Shown here: positions 50,412 through 60,215 of the stretch, in pieces | How the letters are laid out: each line of letters begins with the position of its first letter | Position numbering within the stretch: the stretch's first letter is position 1 | DNA from: Pseudomonadota bacterium | GTDB lineage: Bacteria > Pseudomonadota > Gammaproteobacteria > Steroidobacterales > Steroidobacteraceae | Length of the DNA: 64,000 nucleotides | Direction of reading: 5' to 3' | NCBI GenBank assembly: GCA_021779535.1 | Contig: JAJYAM010000004.1 | Span: forward strand, 21,763 to 85,762 | Notes under the pieces: generated by a model | Told to the model about the DNA's origin: nothing | The model's database searches: none | The model's input: only the letters and a program-made list of their open reading frames with translations | Program-made: the position numbers and the translations under genes

Positions 50412-51380
50412 ATGCGACAACGAATCTGGACGACGGTCGCGGTGCTCGCCGCGTGCGTCGCGTGGTGCGGCTCGGCCGCGCGCGCCGCGCAGGGAGCGGA
50501 ATCGATCTATCCGCCCTGGAGTCACGGCACCAACGATCCGGCGGTGCGGCGTGGCCTCGAGTTCACGGTGCCGGAGGTCGACGACCTGCCGGATTTCCAC
50601 GGCAATCCGTGCAATGCGCGGCTGACGATCTTCGTCGGCGGGAACTACTACTTCGCGATGGCGCCGCTCGTCGCGGCGTTCGAGAAGACGCATCCCGAGC
50701 TGCGCGGTGATATCTACTACGAGACGATTCCACCGGGACTGCTGGTGCGGCAGATCGTGAACGGGGGCACGATCACGGTCGGCAACATGACCTGGAGCGT
50801 GCGGGCGGACGTGTTCGCGGCCGGGTTGCGCGGCGTACAGGCGATGATCGGCCGGGGTTACGTGCTCGGACCGGCGGTTCCGTACGTCACCAACGATCTG
50901 ACGATCATGGTGCCGAAGGGCAATCCGGCGCACATCGCTTCGCTCGCCGATCTCGCGCGTCCGGGGGTGCGCGTGGTGATGCCGAACCCGCACTTCGAGG
51001 GCGTCGCGCGGCAGATTCAGGGCGCGCTCGTGAAGGCGGGCGGGCCCTCATTGGAGGCCGCCGTCTACGACACCAAGGTCAAGAACGGCGAGACGATCCT
51101 CACGCACATCCATCACCGGCAGACGCCGTTGTTCCTGATGCAAGGCAAGGCCGATGCGGGCGTGACCTGGAAGTCGGAAGCGATGTTCCAGGAACAGGCC
51201 GGGCATCCGATCGCTCACGTCTCGATCCCGTCCGCACAGAACGTGACCGCGATCTACGCCGCCGGGGTCCTGAAGAGCGCACCGCACCCGCGCGCCGCTC
51301 ACGCTTGGATCGATTTCCTCAAGTCCCCGCCGGCGCTCGCGATCTTCGCGCGCTACGGCTTTGCGCCGTATCACCGTTGA
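50412..51380 (+). CDS. Periplasmic substrate-binding protein (ModA-like fold)
   Basis: Signal peptide; ARLTIFVGGNYYFAMAPLVAAFEKTHPELRGDIYYETIPPG; no permease or ATPase adjacent. Confidence 0.8.
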   Translation: MRQRIWTTVAVLAACVAWCGSAARAAQGAESIYPPWSHGTNDPAVRRGLEFTVPEVDDLPDFHGNPCNARLTIFVGGNYYFAMAPLVAAFEKTHPELRGDIYYETIPPGLLVRQIVNGGTITVGNMTWSVRADVFAAGLRGVQAMIGRGYVLGPAVPYVTNDLTIMVPKGNPAHIASLADLARPGVRVVMPNPHFEGVARQIQGALVKAGGPSLEAAVYDTKVKNGETILTHIHHRQTPLFLMQGKADAGVTWKSEAMFQEQAGHPIAHVSIPSAQNVTAIYAAGVLKSAPHPRAAHAWIDFLKSPPALAIFARYGFAPYHR

Positions 51381-51471
51381 ACCGCCGAACGGAGACCTCC
51401 GGAGGAACGCGTGTTGAATGGCCCCCTTTCGAGCGACGGCTTGGAGCGACGGCGTATCGCGTGAACGGCTG

Positions 51472-54400
51472 TTAGTCGGTCCCCGAGGATCGCCAGTAGA
51501 TCTGCTTGCGGACCGGGACGATGGCCGGGCGTACCTGCTGTACGCTGATCGCGCTGCTCACGGATCCGGACAGCTGCGCCGCGCCGAGCACGACGGTCTC
51601 CGTCTGGCCGCCGACGTTTACCGTCGCGATCACCGGAGACGGCGGCAGGCCGCCACCGACCAGCATGGACGAACGGCGCCCGCCACAGGATGCTCCCGCG
51701 ACGCCGATCCCTCCCGATCCGTTGAACAGATTGACCCAATACCCTTCTGCATCGCCGAGCGTCGCCGAGCAAGTGCCCGCCGTCGCCGGGACCGGGCGGT
51801 TCGTGCTGAACGCGACCATGCCGGCGGCGATCAACGCCGACGTCACGGTCTGCTCGCCCTGCCCGTATTGGTTCAGGTCCATGAACCACCCCTTCATCCC
51901 GCTGGTCGGAAAGATCCCCGGCGTGCCGCAGCTGGTCATCGCGGTGACGTCGAGCATCTGATCGGTGTCGTCGAGATCCGTCGCGCTCGTGGAAGACAGA
52001 TTGTCGAGGTACACGTAGAAGCGGTTGAGCACGGAACTGTACGGATATTCCGCCTGCAGCGGGTGCTCCCGGTCGCCGGATCCCAGCGCGACGTAGACTT
52101 TCCCGCCGGGCGCCGCGAGCAGCGCAGGCGCGAACAGGAACTTCCGTCCGCTCCCGTGGGTATAGGCAACCTCGTTGATGGTCCAGCTGCTCACCGATGA
52201 ACCGAAATCGATCCGATAGACGTCACCTCCGGTGTCGACCGCATAGGCATGATCGACGATACCGGCCGTGCCGACGGAGATCAGCGCGACGTCCGCCGCA
52301 ACGCTGCGTGCGGTCGGGAAGAAATCGATCAGGTTGCCGGTGAACGCATCGAGCACGTAGACCCCCGCGCCCTTTTCGCCCGCACAACTCGGCGTCGCGG
52401 TATTGGCATCCTCGCAGGAATCGTAGCCACCGCCGACGACGATGACCGGTCCGGAATAGCCTTGGATGCTCGCCGCAACGACCGGGGTCGACCAGGTCTG
52501 TCCGATCCCACTCATGCCCTGCGTGCACCCCGTATCACTGGTGAGCGACGGGCAACCGACCTTCCACTTGAAGACCGGGGCGGCCGGGTTGGTCACGTCG
52601 AACGCGTATATCATCCGGCCGCCGCGGCGCATGGTCGGATAGATCCAGACGCTCGTGTTGTTCGCCGCCTGATACAGACCCGTGGATCCGTCGAAATAAT
52701 AGTTCTTCGGCACGGGCGTCGGCGTGATTCCGGACGGCATCCCGAAGTAGCTGATCTGCGGGCTGTCGTACATCAGGCGCGCGAAGCCGGTCGGCGTCGA
52801 TGGGGGCACCGCGGGCGCCGGATTGTAGAACTCCGGTGCAATGAACGCCCACAACTCCGCCCCGGTGTCCGCGCTGACCGCGCGATAGGTGCCGTCGTTC
52901 GAGCCGTAGTACACCACCACGCCGGTCGTGCCGCCGTAATCGACCGGCATCGGCCGAGAATGGATCTCGTCGCCATGCAACGACGGCCGGGTCGCGGTGG
53001 ACGGGCCGTTGCTGGTCTCGCCCATGACGTCCTCGCCGATCATGAAGTCCACGAGCGAGCTTGGCAGGCCGGTCGTCGACGCATTGAACGGCACGAGGCT
53101 GGTGCCGCTGAGCCCGGGCAGCGTGTAGATCGTGCGATTGACCGCCCAGGTCGGGTTGGTGTTCGTGGCCGGCGGGTTGTTGCCCTTGCGGATCACCTCG
53201 GCCACACCGCCTTTCTCGACGAACGGACCGTCCGGCGCGTCGGACCACGGGCTATAGGACGTGTTGGCGCTGGGGCAGGTTCCCTTCGCGGCGGGATTCT
53301 CGGGCACGTTGCTCCAGTACGTGCCCGAATCCGTGGTGGCGAAGCTCGTCGCGCAAGCGGTGGGAAATCCCGTAAGGGGGTTCACCACCTCGATCGGCGG
53401 ATTGGAATAGTCGCCGAGATCCGTCGAGCCACCGCTGGTGTTGATGAGCTGGTACCGCTTCATGTTCCCCATCCAGCGCGGCGCCGCGTTCGGGTCGGGA
53501 CGGAACATCGGGATGAACACCTGATTCTCGTTCTGCGCGCGATTCGTCGCGTTGATCGGCAGGCTCGCCGAAGCAAACGTCGAGTTCACCGCCTGCACCT
53601 CCGCCAGGATCGTCGACAGCGCGGAAATGATGGCGGCCTGGCTGCCGACCTGGAAATACTTGCCGCCGCCCATCTTCGCGGCACTGATCAGCGAATTGGA
53701 GTAGCCCACGTTCTGCTGCGCGTCGTACGCGTCGAGCACGTAGGTCACCACCGAGCCGTTGTTGTTTCCGCTCGGGACCACCACCCCGTTCATGAACAGG
53801 AACTTGGTCCACTCATCGAGCCAGGTATCGACGCCGGGCGTGGCAACCAGCGCCGGCGACGCGTTCGCGATCGACGGCTGGTACGCCGCCTGGCCGAGCG
53901 AGCCGATATTGTTCGCGTTGTTCGCGATGTAGATGATGTAGGTGCGTGCGCAGGGGTTCAGGGTATTCAGCGGCGACTGATAGACCCCGTTCTGCAGCGC
54001 GAATCCGGAGGTGAGCAACTGGCTGGCGCCGGTATACGGGTTGGGATTCCCCGGCACGTCCACCAGCTCGTTCTGCGGTGCGTAGAAGGCGCCATACGGC
54101 CCGGTGAACGGCGCCATGCCGGAGAGGTACTTGTAGATCTCATAAAACGCCGCGCTTTCGTCCTTGCTCGCCATGCCCGACAGCTTTTCCTGCGGGGATG
54201 TGACGTCCGCCGAGATGCCCTTGAGGATCGCTTGCAACGCGTTCAGATTGCCCGCGTTCGTCATGTCGCGGACGCCGAAACGGATGTAGCCGCCGCCGGT
54301 GCCCGGCGTCGACCCACCATCGGTCGTGCCGGCGTAGGAGGACAGCAACGCGAGTCCCACGTTCATCGGCATCGTGGAGGTGAACGAGCTCAGCACCGCG

Positions 54401-54642
54401 CTGATCGCGTTCAGTTCCGCGACGCCCTGAATGCCGTTGTTGTCCGGCCAATGCTGCGCCGCGCGGCTCCAGTTGGGACTGTTGTCCACCAGAAATATGA
54501 TGTTGGGCGCGTCCGCAGCGCTGCCGGAAGCGCCCATGTACAGGTCGATGTCGTCGGCGGCCGCCCTGCGTGCCATCGACGCGCATGCGCCGACGATCAG
54601 CAACACCAGCAGGATTCGAAACGAACGGCGAAGGTCGGGCAT
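51472..54642 (-). CDS. pilY1: Type IV pilus biogenesis/adhesin protein PilY1
   Basis: N-terminal NIIFLVDNSPNWS; C-terminal beta-propeller RPSLHGDEIHSRPMPVDYGG, YYGSNDGTYRAVSADTGAELWAFIAPEF, YAVDTGGDVYRIDF; downstream of minor pilins. Confidence 0.93.
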   Translation of the reverse strand: MPDLRRSFRILLVLLIVGACASMARRAAADDIDLYMGASGSAADAPNIIFLVDNSPNWSRAAQHWPDNNGIQGVAELNAISAVLSSFTSTMPMNVGLALLSSYAGTTDGGSTPGTGGGYIRFGVRDMTNAGNLNALQAILKGISADVTSPQEKLSGMASKDESAAFYEIYKYLSGMAPFTGPYGAFYAPQNELVDVPGNPNPYTGASQLLTSGFALQNGVYQSPLNTLNPCARTYIIYIANNANNIGSLGQAAYQPSIANASPALVATPGVDTWLDEWTKFLFMNGVVVPSGNNNGSVVTYVLDAYDAQQNVGYSNSLISAAKMGGGKYFQVGSQAAIISALSTILAEVQAVNSTFASASLPINATNRAQNENQVFIPMFRPDPNAAPRWMGNMKRYQLINTSGGSTDLGDYSNPPIEVVNPLTGFPTACATSFATTDSGTYWSNVPENPAAKGTCPSANTSYSPWSDAPDGPFVEKGGVAEVIRKGNNPPATNTNPTWAVNRTIYTLPGLSGTSLVPFNASTTGLPSSLVDFMIGEDVMGETSNGPSTATRPSLHGDEIHSRPMPVDYGGTTGVVVYYGSNDGTYRAVSADTGAELWAFIAPEFYNPAPAVPPSTPTGFARLMYDSPQISYFGMPSGITPTPVPKNYYFDGSTGLYQAANNTSVWIYPTMRRGGRMIYAFDVTNPAAPVFKWKVGCPSLTSDTGCTQGMSGIGQTWSTPVVAASIQGYSGPVIVVGGGYDSCEDANTATPSCAGEKGAGVYVLDAFTGNLIDFFPTARSVAADVALISVGTAGIVDHAYAVDTGGDVYRIDFGSSVSSWTINEVAYTHGSGRKFLFAPALLAAPGGKVYVALGSGDREHPLQAEYPYSSVLNRFYVYLDNLSSTSATDLDDTDQMLDVTAMTSCGTPGIFPTSGMKGWFMDLNQYGQGEQTVTSALIAAGMVAFSTNRPVPATAGTCSATLGDAEGYWVNLFNGSGGIGVAGASCGGRRSSMLVGGGLPPSPVIATVNVGGQTETVVLGAAQLSGSVSSAISVQQVRPAIVPVRKQIYWRSSGTD

Positions 54643-54656
54643 TGGCTTCACCTCGA

Positions 54657-55211
54657 TCACGGGCAATTGCTGGACGATGGCACGCGTACCGCGGTGCCCT
54701 CGTGAATGGTGTAGGTCGCGCTGGTGACGGCATCCTGCGCGGTCGCCTGCGAGTCCCAGACGCTGTTCGAGCACATCGAGCTCGCGCTCGTCCCGCCGAC
54801 GACGCCGAAGCTCTGGCTCGCGCCGACGAGGCATCCGGCGTCGTTCGGGTTGCTGAAATCCAGCGAGGAAATCGGTATCGGCTGGATCCCGAGGCAGTTC
54901 AGCTTGATGGTCACGGTGATATCGGGGATACCGTCGCCGTTCACGTCGGTGCAGGTCGTGTTGGGGACGCCGTTGCAAGGATTCGGAATCGCGTTCGCGG
55001 GCGTCACGGTGAACTGCGTGCTGCTGACGACCTGCTCGATCGCCGCCTGCGCAGCGGCCATGGCGGCCTGGCGGTGCTGCATGTTGCCTGCGATCTGCAG
55101 ATTCGCACTCGCGAGCCGGAACGTGGTCACCGCGAGGATGGTGATCAGGAGCAGCATGATCAGGCTGATGATCAACGTCATGCCGCGTTGCCGCGCGTGA
55201 AAATTCGTCAC
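54657..55211 (-). CDS. pilX: Type IV pilus assembly protein PilX
   Basis: GTG start; RQRGMTLIISLIMLLLITILAVTTFRLASANLQIAGNMQHRQAAMAAAQAAIE; between pilW and pilY1. Confidence 0.9.
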   Translation of the reverse strand: MTNFHARQRGMTLIISLIMLLLITILAVTTFRLASANLQIAGNMQHRQAAMAAAQAAIEQVVSSTQFTVTPANAIPNPCNGVPNTTCTDVNGDGIPDITVTIKLNCLGIQPIPISSLDFSNPNDAGCLVGASQSFGVVGGTSASSMCSNSVWDSQATAQDAVTSATYTIHEGTAVRVPSSSNCP

Positions 55212-56281
55212 GGCGTATTCCTCCCGGAAACGTTGTTGAGGCGCACCTCGGCCTCGTAGACATGCCGCTTGTAGCCGTCGTTGAACGGACCGACCGTATT
55301 CACGCTGCCGTCGGCGTTCCGGCCGAGCGTGTAGGTCTTCTGGTCCACGTATCCCAGCGTGGTCGTCGGATTCCGGCTCAGCAGGTCGATCTTTACCGCC
55401 ACGACGTTGCGCCAGTAGCTCATGCAGAGCGCCGGCGCGCAGGCGTTCAGCTGGTCGGGAGCCGCGGTGAACACCGCGGGCGCACCGGTCGTCGGCACGG
55501 AGGTGTCGATCCCGTATTCGATCTGCAGATTCTCGATGCCGTCCACCAGCGGCACGATCACGAAACCGCCGGAACCGAGCTCCGCGCGCTTCAGGGTCGG
55601 GACGCCGTCGCCGGGCTTGTCGTCGTTCGCGATGAAATAGATGTGCGTTTCGTACTGGTGCCACGCGGCGGTCGTCGTGCAATCCTTCAGATGCAGCTTG
55701 AGGCTCGCCACGCTCGTGTCGAGCGCGTAGTAGGTGGTGAAGTTACCCGATCCGAGCTCCGTGCTGTCGTTGCAGTCCGACGCCTGGAAATACGGAGCGC
55801 CGCTGACGTACGGATCGCAGCCGGGATCGCCGACCGCACAGGTGCTCGCACGGCGCACCACGAGGATGTCGGTGCCGGCGCGCAAGTCGCTCAGGCAGGT
55901 CGGCGCATTGGCGCCGTTGTCATAGCCTTGTACCGAGAGCGCAAGGGCCCCGTTGAGACCGGCCACCGACGTGTCGCAAGGGTCCGGCTTGGTCGCCGGC
56001 GTCGGCAGCACAACGGGGTTGAACTCGGCGAGATAGCCCGCGTTGTGCAGGTCGTCGGTGAGAAGCTGCATTGCGTAGCGGCCGTTCTCGATTTCCTGGT
56101 TGGCGCGATCGATCTCGTTCCGCGCACGGCTGTTGTTCGCGAACAGCGTCGCGAGGCCGGCGAGGATCAAGAGGCCGATGGTCACCGCGATCATCAGCTC
56201 GACGATCGAGTAGCCGGCCTGCGGCGATGGCGGCGCACGCCCGGTCCGAGGTCGCATCGCACGGTGCCGCGTCACAAGCAT
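55208..56281 (-). CDS. pilW: Type IV pilus minor pilin PilW
   Basis: QAGYSIVELMIAVTIGLLILAGLATLFANNSRARNEIDRANQEIENGRYAMQLL. Confidence 0.92.
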   Translation of the reverse strand: MLVTRHRAMRPRTGRAPPSPQAGYSIVELMIAVTIGLLILAGLATLFANNSRARNEIDRANQEIENGRYAMQLLTDDLHNAGYLAEFNPVVLPTPATKPDPCDTSVAGLNGALALSVQGYDNGANAPTCLSDLRAGTDILVVRRASTCAVGDPGCDPYVSGAPYFQASDCNDSTELGSGNFTTYYALDTSVASLKLHLKDCTTTAAWHQYETHIYFIANDDKPGDGVPTLKRAELGSGGFVIVPLVDGIENLQIEYGIDTSVPTTGAPAVFTAAPDQLNACAPALCMSYWRNVVAVKIDLLSRNPTTTLGYVDQKTYTLGRNADGSVNTVGPFNDGYKRHVYEAEVRLNNVSGRNTP

Positions 56282-56859
56282 GTGGTCGTCCCCACGTACA
56301 CGGCCGTCGAGACCAGGTGCCGGTATGCATCGTTCGCGCCGTAATCGCCGGCGGCGCAGGACCGGGCGGGGGTCGTGGTGGGGCTGATGCCCTGCCAGGC
56401 GACCGATACCCGGTAGATACCGGGCGTGCAGACGCCCGGCGCGGGATTCGACGCCTGAACCTGCACGATGCAGCCGCGCGCACCGATAATGCCGCCCACG
56501 TTCGCGGTCAGGCTTTCTTCGGACGCGCCCTTCAGCTCGTTACTCCACTCGCATAGGTCGCGGGCGGGTCCTACGGCCAGCGTCGTGCAATCGCTCGGCA
56601 TGCTGTCGCCCGTGCCGACCGTGCCGGTGGTCACGTAACTCGCAGCCTGGTCACGATCCGCGCTGATCCTCTCCACCATGTCATTCATCGCGATGACCGC
56701 CTGCGAGCGCTGGTAGGACTCCATCTGCGCAAGGCTCATGTTCGTCTGCAAGGCCGCGACCCCGAGCAGGCCGATCGCGAGGATCACGAGCGTGATCAGC
56801 ACCTCGATCAACGAAATGCCGTGCTGGCGGTTGCGTTGCGCAGGGGCATGGGTCAGCAC
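56272..56859 (-). CDS. pilV: Type IV pilus modification protein PilV
   Basis: GTG start; RQHGISLIEVLITLVILAIGLLGVAALQTNMSLAQMESYQRSQAVIAMNDMVERI. Confidence 0.92.
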   Translation of the reverse strand: MLTHAPAQRNRQHGISLIEVLITLVILAIGLLGVAALQTNMSLAQMESYQRSQAVIAMNDMVERISADRDQAASYVTTGTVGTGDSMPSDCTTLAVGPARDLCEWSNELKGASEESLTANVGGIIGARGCIVQVQASNPAPGVCTPGIYRVSVAWQGISPTTTPARSCAAGDYGANDAYRHLVSTAVYVGTTTCL

Positions 56860-57314
56860 GTAGTGCCCTCGACCAGGTACGGGCGACCCGTCAGGTCGAC
56901 CGACAGGCATTGCGAGAACACCGCGGATCCGGCAGTCGCGGTCACCAGGAAGACCGGCGCGGTACCCGCCAGCAGGCGTCCGGACGCCTCGTACGTGACC
57001 GCCGCCGTCGGACCTTGGATCACGACCCCGGTCACCGCGCCATGGTCGTCGAGCACGTTCGACTGATTGGCCGGATCCAAGACCTGCCAACCGCCATCCC
57101 AGCCGCCCGCAACGGGAGTCAGCGACACGCTGGCATTGCGGGTGATGGCCTCAGAGCGCGCCGTCAGCAGCGACTCGAACAGTTCGCTCGAAGCCGCCTT
57201 GGCACGCTGGTCGGCGATCAGACTCGTGAATCCGGGAACCGCAATCGTCGCGAGGATCGCCCCGATCGCGATCGCGACGATCAGCTCGATCAACGTGAAA
57301 CCACGGGCGTCCAC
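56853..57314 (-). CDS. GspH/FimT family pseudopilin
   Basis: MDARGFTLIELIVAIAIGAILATIAVPGFTSLIADQRAKAASSELFESLLTARSEAITRN. Confidence 0.92.
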   Translation of the reverse strand: MDARGFTLIELIVAIAIGAILATIAVPGFTSLIADQRAKAASSELFESLLTARSEAITRNASVSLTPVAGGWDGGWQVLDPANQSNVLDDHGAVTGVVIQGPTAAVTYEASGRLLAGTAPVFLVTATAGSAVFSQCLSVDLTGRPYLVEGTTC

Positions 57315-57320
57315 GCGGGT

Positions 57321-57740
57321 CTACCAGACGCTCGAAGGCGATTTCGCGCCGGTGTTGTCGATCGAGAGCGTCACGTCGGAAGCCTGCGCCGTGCCTGGAA
57401 TCGGCACCGCGCTCGCAACGAAAGTGGGCGGCACGGCCGAGGCCGGCGCGGAAATCGAAACCGTATAGAAGGCCGACACGCCTGCGGGAATCGTGACGTT
57501 CAACGTGGCGACATCCGGCGCATAGGCGCGGGCATCAAGCAGGTATTGCTGCTGGCGCTGTGCGATGTCCATCAACACCGACTCGGCGTCGCTGCGACGG
57601 CCTTTGACGACCGCGTATTCGTAACTCGGATAAGCGATCGCCGCCAGGATCGCGACGATCAACACCACGATCATGAGCTCGACGAGCGTGAATCCTCGCG
57701 AGATCGTCCGAGCACCGGCGGTCCCCGTGCTGATTGACAT
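57321..57740 (-). CDS. pilE: Type IV pilin protein (PilE-like minor pilin)
   Basis: ISRGFTLVELMIVVLIVAILAAIAYPSYEYAVVKGRRSDAESVLMDIAQRQQQYLLDARAYA. Confidence 0.92.
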   Translation of the reverse strand: MSISTGTAGARTISRGFTLVELMIVVLIVAILAAIAYPSYEYAVVKGRRSDAESVLMDIAQRQQQYLLDARAYAPDVATLNVTIPAGVSAFYTVSISAPASAVPPTFVASAVPIPGTAQASDVTLSIDNTGAKSPSSVW

Positions 57741-58365
57741 GGCCGAAAGCTCCCCTTGCACACCAATTGGTACTTTTCCGGCCGCGCGGGATCGAGACAC
57801 CCGCTGCGGCCGAAGCAACCACGCCTCAAATTAGCGGCTAATCAAGCGGTACTCATGGACATAATTCACGGTTATCGCGATCGGACCTATGCATTGCTCC
57901 CCAAAATCGGCGTCCCGAGCGCCAATCCCGGGCCAGGGAACGCCGCGCCGCCCGCGCCGCGCCGCGTTGCATCGCCGCATTGACGGTGTTCACCAACACA
58001 ACATTCGCGCATCCCGCGGATGCCCGCGAGGAGGGCGCCGAGCGGGGTCCTGCCACGTGCCGGTCGGCAGCGTCAGCAGCCCGACCCGTAACCTGGAGCG
58101 ACGCGCCGGCAGCGACGGTCCGGTCACCACGATCATCGGGCGGGTTATCGTGCACGCGCCGGGATGTTATCGTGTCTGCCCCGCCCGCGGGCGCCGGGCG
58201 CCTCGAAACGACCATGCCGATCCGCGCGCATAGTCCCGTCTCCCCGCCGTGCGCGCCGTGCCGGCCGCACGGCCCGACACTCGCACACCACGGGCGATCG
58301 AAGTGCGCGGGTCGGCCGACAGGATCCACCCCCTTACGCAATTCTCGTTGAAAGAGGTCCGCTCC

Positions 58366-59439
58366 ATGCCTACCGATGCCAAGACCACCGGGACCCCGCG
58401 ATCCGCCGACTGGCGGATCGCGGGTATCGCGCTGCTCAGCGCGCGCTTCGTGCAAGGATGGATCTATTGGGGCGGCGGGAGCCGTCGATTCATCTACGCG
58501 CCGAAGAAGCTCGATCCGCATGCGGCGCACTGGATGGCGAACAAGTTCCAGACCGCGATGCCGGGCGCGCTGCTCGGGACGGATCACCTGGTCAGCTACC
58601 TGCTGCAGCATTTCTACCTGCTCTATGCGGGCATCATCATCTTCAGCGCGGTGGAGCTCGTCTTCGGTCTGTTCCTGATCTTCGGCTTCCTGACCCGGCT
58701 GAGCGCGCTCGTCACGATGGGCCTGAGCGTCGTGCTGATGTTGCTGTTCGGTTGGCAAGGGGCCACCTGCATCGACGAGTGGACGATGGCGGCCTGCAAT
58801 TTCGGGATCGGTGCGACGCTGCTCGCGGGCGGTGCGGGTGCCTATTCGATCGACGCATGGCTCGAACGGACGCGGCCGGCGCTCGCGGGCAAGTCGTGGT
58901 TCCGTTGGATCGCCAGCGGTGCTTTGCCGGAGAAGACCCTCGAGTCGCTCGGCAAGGCGCTCTGGGTCGTGACGATCCTGTTCGTGGTGTCGACCTATCA
59001 CTACTACCGCGGTTCGGTCGTGACGCCGTTCCACTCCGGTCCCGTGAGCCCGTCGAAGCATCACGTGACCCTGAGCGCCGCGGTCGTGCGCGGCGACGGG
59101 GGCGTCTCGTTCCACGCCTACCTCGACGGGGGCACGCCGGCCGTCCCGGCGCACATCGTGCGGATCGTGCTCCGCGGGCCGGATGGACGCACCGTCGAAA
59201 CCTGGAATGGCGCGAGTCTGGAAGCGCTTCCGAAGTCCGCGTTCTCGAACGATTACCTGTACAACCGGTTCGGACCCGGGTTCGAGAGCATCCAGGCGGG
59301 CGTCGGCTCCAAGGCGACCATCGCGTTGCCCGCGGCTCGGGCCGGACTGCTGCTCGCGCCCGGCCGTTACGTGATCGAGGCGACCACGATCGACGCGAAT
59401 CGGTTCACGACGAGCGCGATGCTCGGCACCACCGGTTGA
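58366..59439 (+). CDS. Thiosulfate:quinone oxidoreductase-like DoxD/DoxA fusion (TQO small subunit family)
   Basis: LLSARFVQGWIYWGGGSRRFIYAPKKLDPHAAHWMANKFQTAMPGALLGTDHLVSYLLQHFYLL followed by a secreted DoxA-like domain (AHIVRIVLRGPDGRTVETWNGASLEALPKSAFSNDYLYNRF). Confidence 0.82.
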   Translation: MPTDAKTTGTPRSADWRIAGIALLSARFVQGWIYWGGGSRRFIYAPKKLDPHAAHWMANKFQTAMPGALLGTDHLVSYLLQHFYLLYAGIIIFSAVELVFGLFLIFGFLTRLSALVTMGLSVVLMLLFGWQGATCIDEWTMAACNFGIGATLLAGGAGAYSIDAWLERTRPALAGKSWFRWIASGALPEKTLESLGKALWVVTILFVVSTYHYYRGSVVTPFHSGPVSPSKHHVTLSAAVVRGDGGVSFHAYLDGGTPAVPAHIVRIVLRGPDGRTVETWNGASLEALPKSAFSNDYLYNRFGPGFESIQAGVGSKATIALPAARAGLLLAPGRYVIEATTIDANRFTTSAMLGTTG

Positions 59440-59596
59440 CCCGAGCGCCCACGGGGTGGCGCGGTGCGCGACCCCGCGGGTTCCGCGAGGCCCCCGGGGG
59501 GCGCGCAGCGGGGAACTGTCGCCGATTGGCGACCCGGGAACTCCGCGGCCGCGATCGAGTCGATCTTGTCACAACGAACCACCGTGGGGGATTCCG

Positions 59597-60145
59597 ATGA
59601 TCAAACGATGCTTGCCGCTCGCGGCACCCTTGCTCGTATTGTCCGGCACCGCCGGCGCGGCCGGATTTGGGACGTCCCAGTACGACTTCGCACCGTACGT
59701 CGGTGCGAACATCGGGATCCTGCGCTACGACGAAAGCGGGCTGACGACCGTGAGCCCCAGCTTGATCATCGCGCGCGTCGGCATGCCGTTGTCCGATTAT
59801 TTCGGCATCGAGGGCCGGATCGGGACCGGGCTCTCGAGCGACAACAGCGCCGGCGCCGCGGTGAGCGTCGGAACGGTCGGCGGCGCGTATCTCAAGGGTT
59901 CCTACCCGATCTTGCCGACGTTCTCGGTCTACGGCGTCGCCGGACTCGGCACGCTGAGCCTGAGCCGCAACTTCGGTGACGGGCACACCACCACCACCGG
60001 CCTGTCGTTCGGCGTCGGCGGCGACGTCGCGTTGCGCGGCGCGCTCGGATTGAACTTCGAATGGACGCATTTCCCGGGCGGCACCGACGCCGGGTATTCC
60101 TACAACTCGGACGTGTTCAGCGCCGGCGTGAGCTGGCGCTTCTAG
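59597..60145 (+). CDS. Outer membrane beta-barrel protein (OmpW/OmpA-like barrel)
   Basis: Signal peptide; YVGANIGILRYDESG, ending SAGVSWRF with C-terminal Phe. Confidence 0.82.
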   Translation: MIKRCLPLAAPLLVLSGTAGAAGFGTSQYDFAPYVGANIGILRYDESGLTTVSPSLIIARVGMPLSDYFGIEGRIGTGLSSDNSAGAAVSVGTVGGAYLKGSYPILPTFSVYGVAGLGTLSLSRNFGDGHTTTTGLSFGVGGDVALRGALGLNFEWTHFPGGTDAGYSYNSDVFSAGVSWRF

Positions 60146-60187
60146 GGTTGCGCACCGGACGCGGGCGCAGCGCGGGAGGCGGTGGCG

Positions 60188-60213
60188 GCGCGGGGCACGA
60201 TGGTGCCCCGCGC
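60188..60213. terminator. Strong hairpin between convergent genes (candidate bidirectional terminator)
   Basis: GCGCGGGGCAC-GATG-GTGCCCCGCGC, perfect 11-bp stem and 4-nt loop; no T tract. Confidence 0.5.
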
Positions 60214-60215
60214 GA

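Noticed and set aside
52249-54705. 818-aa plus-strand ORF opposite pilY1
   Set aside because: Antisense of a well-supported pilY1; composition typical of a GC-skew artefact.
57800-57850. Possible RpoN -24/-12 promoter upstream of pilE (minus strand)
   Set aside because: GG and GC elements seen but the spacing (7 nt between) does not fit the required 10 nt.
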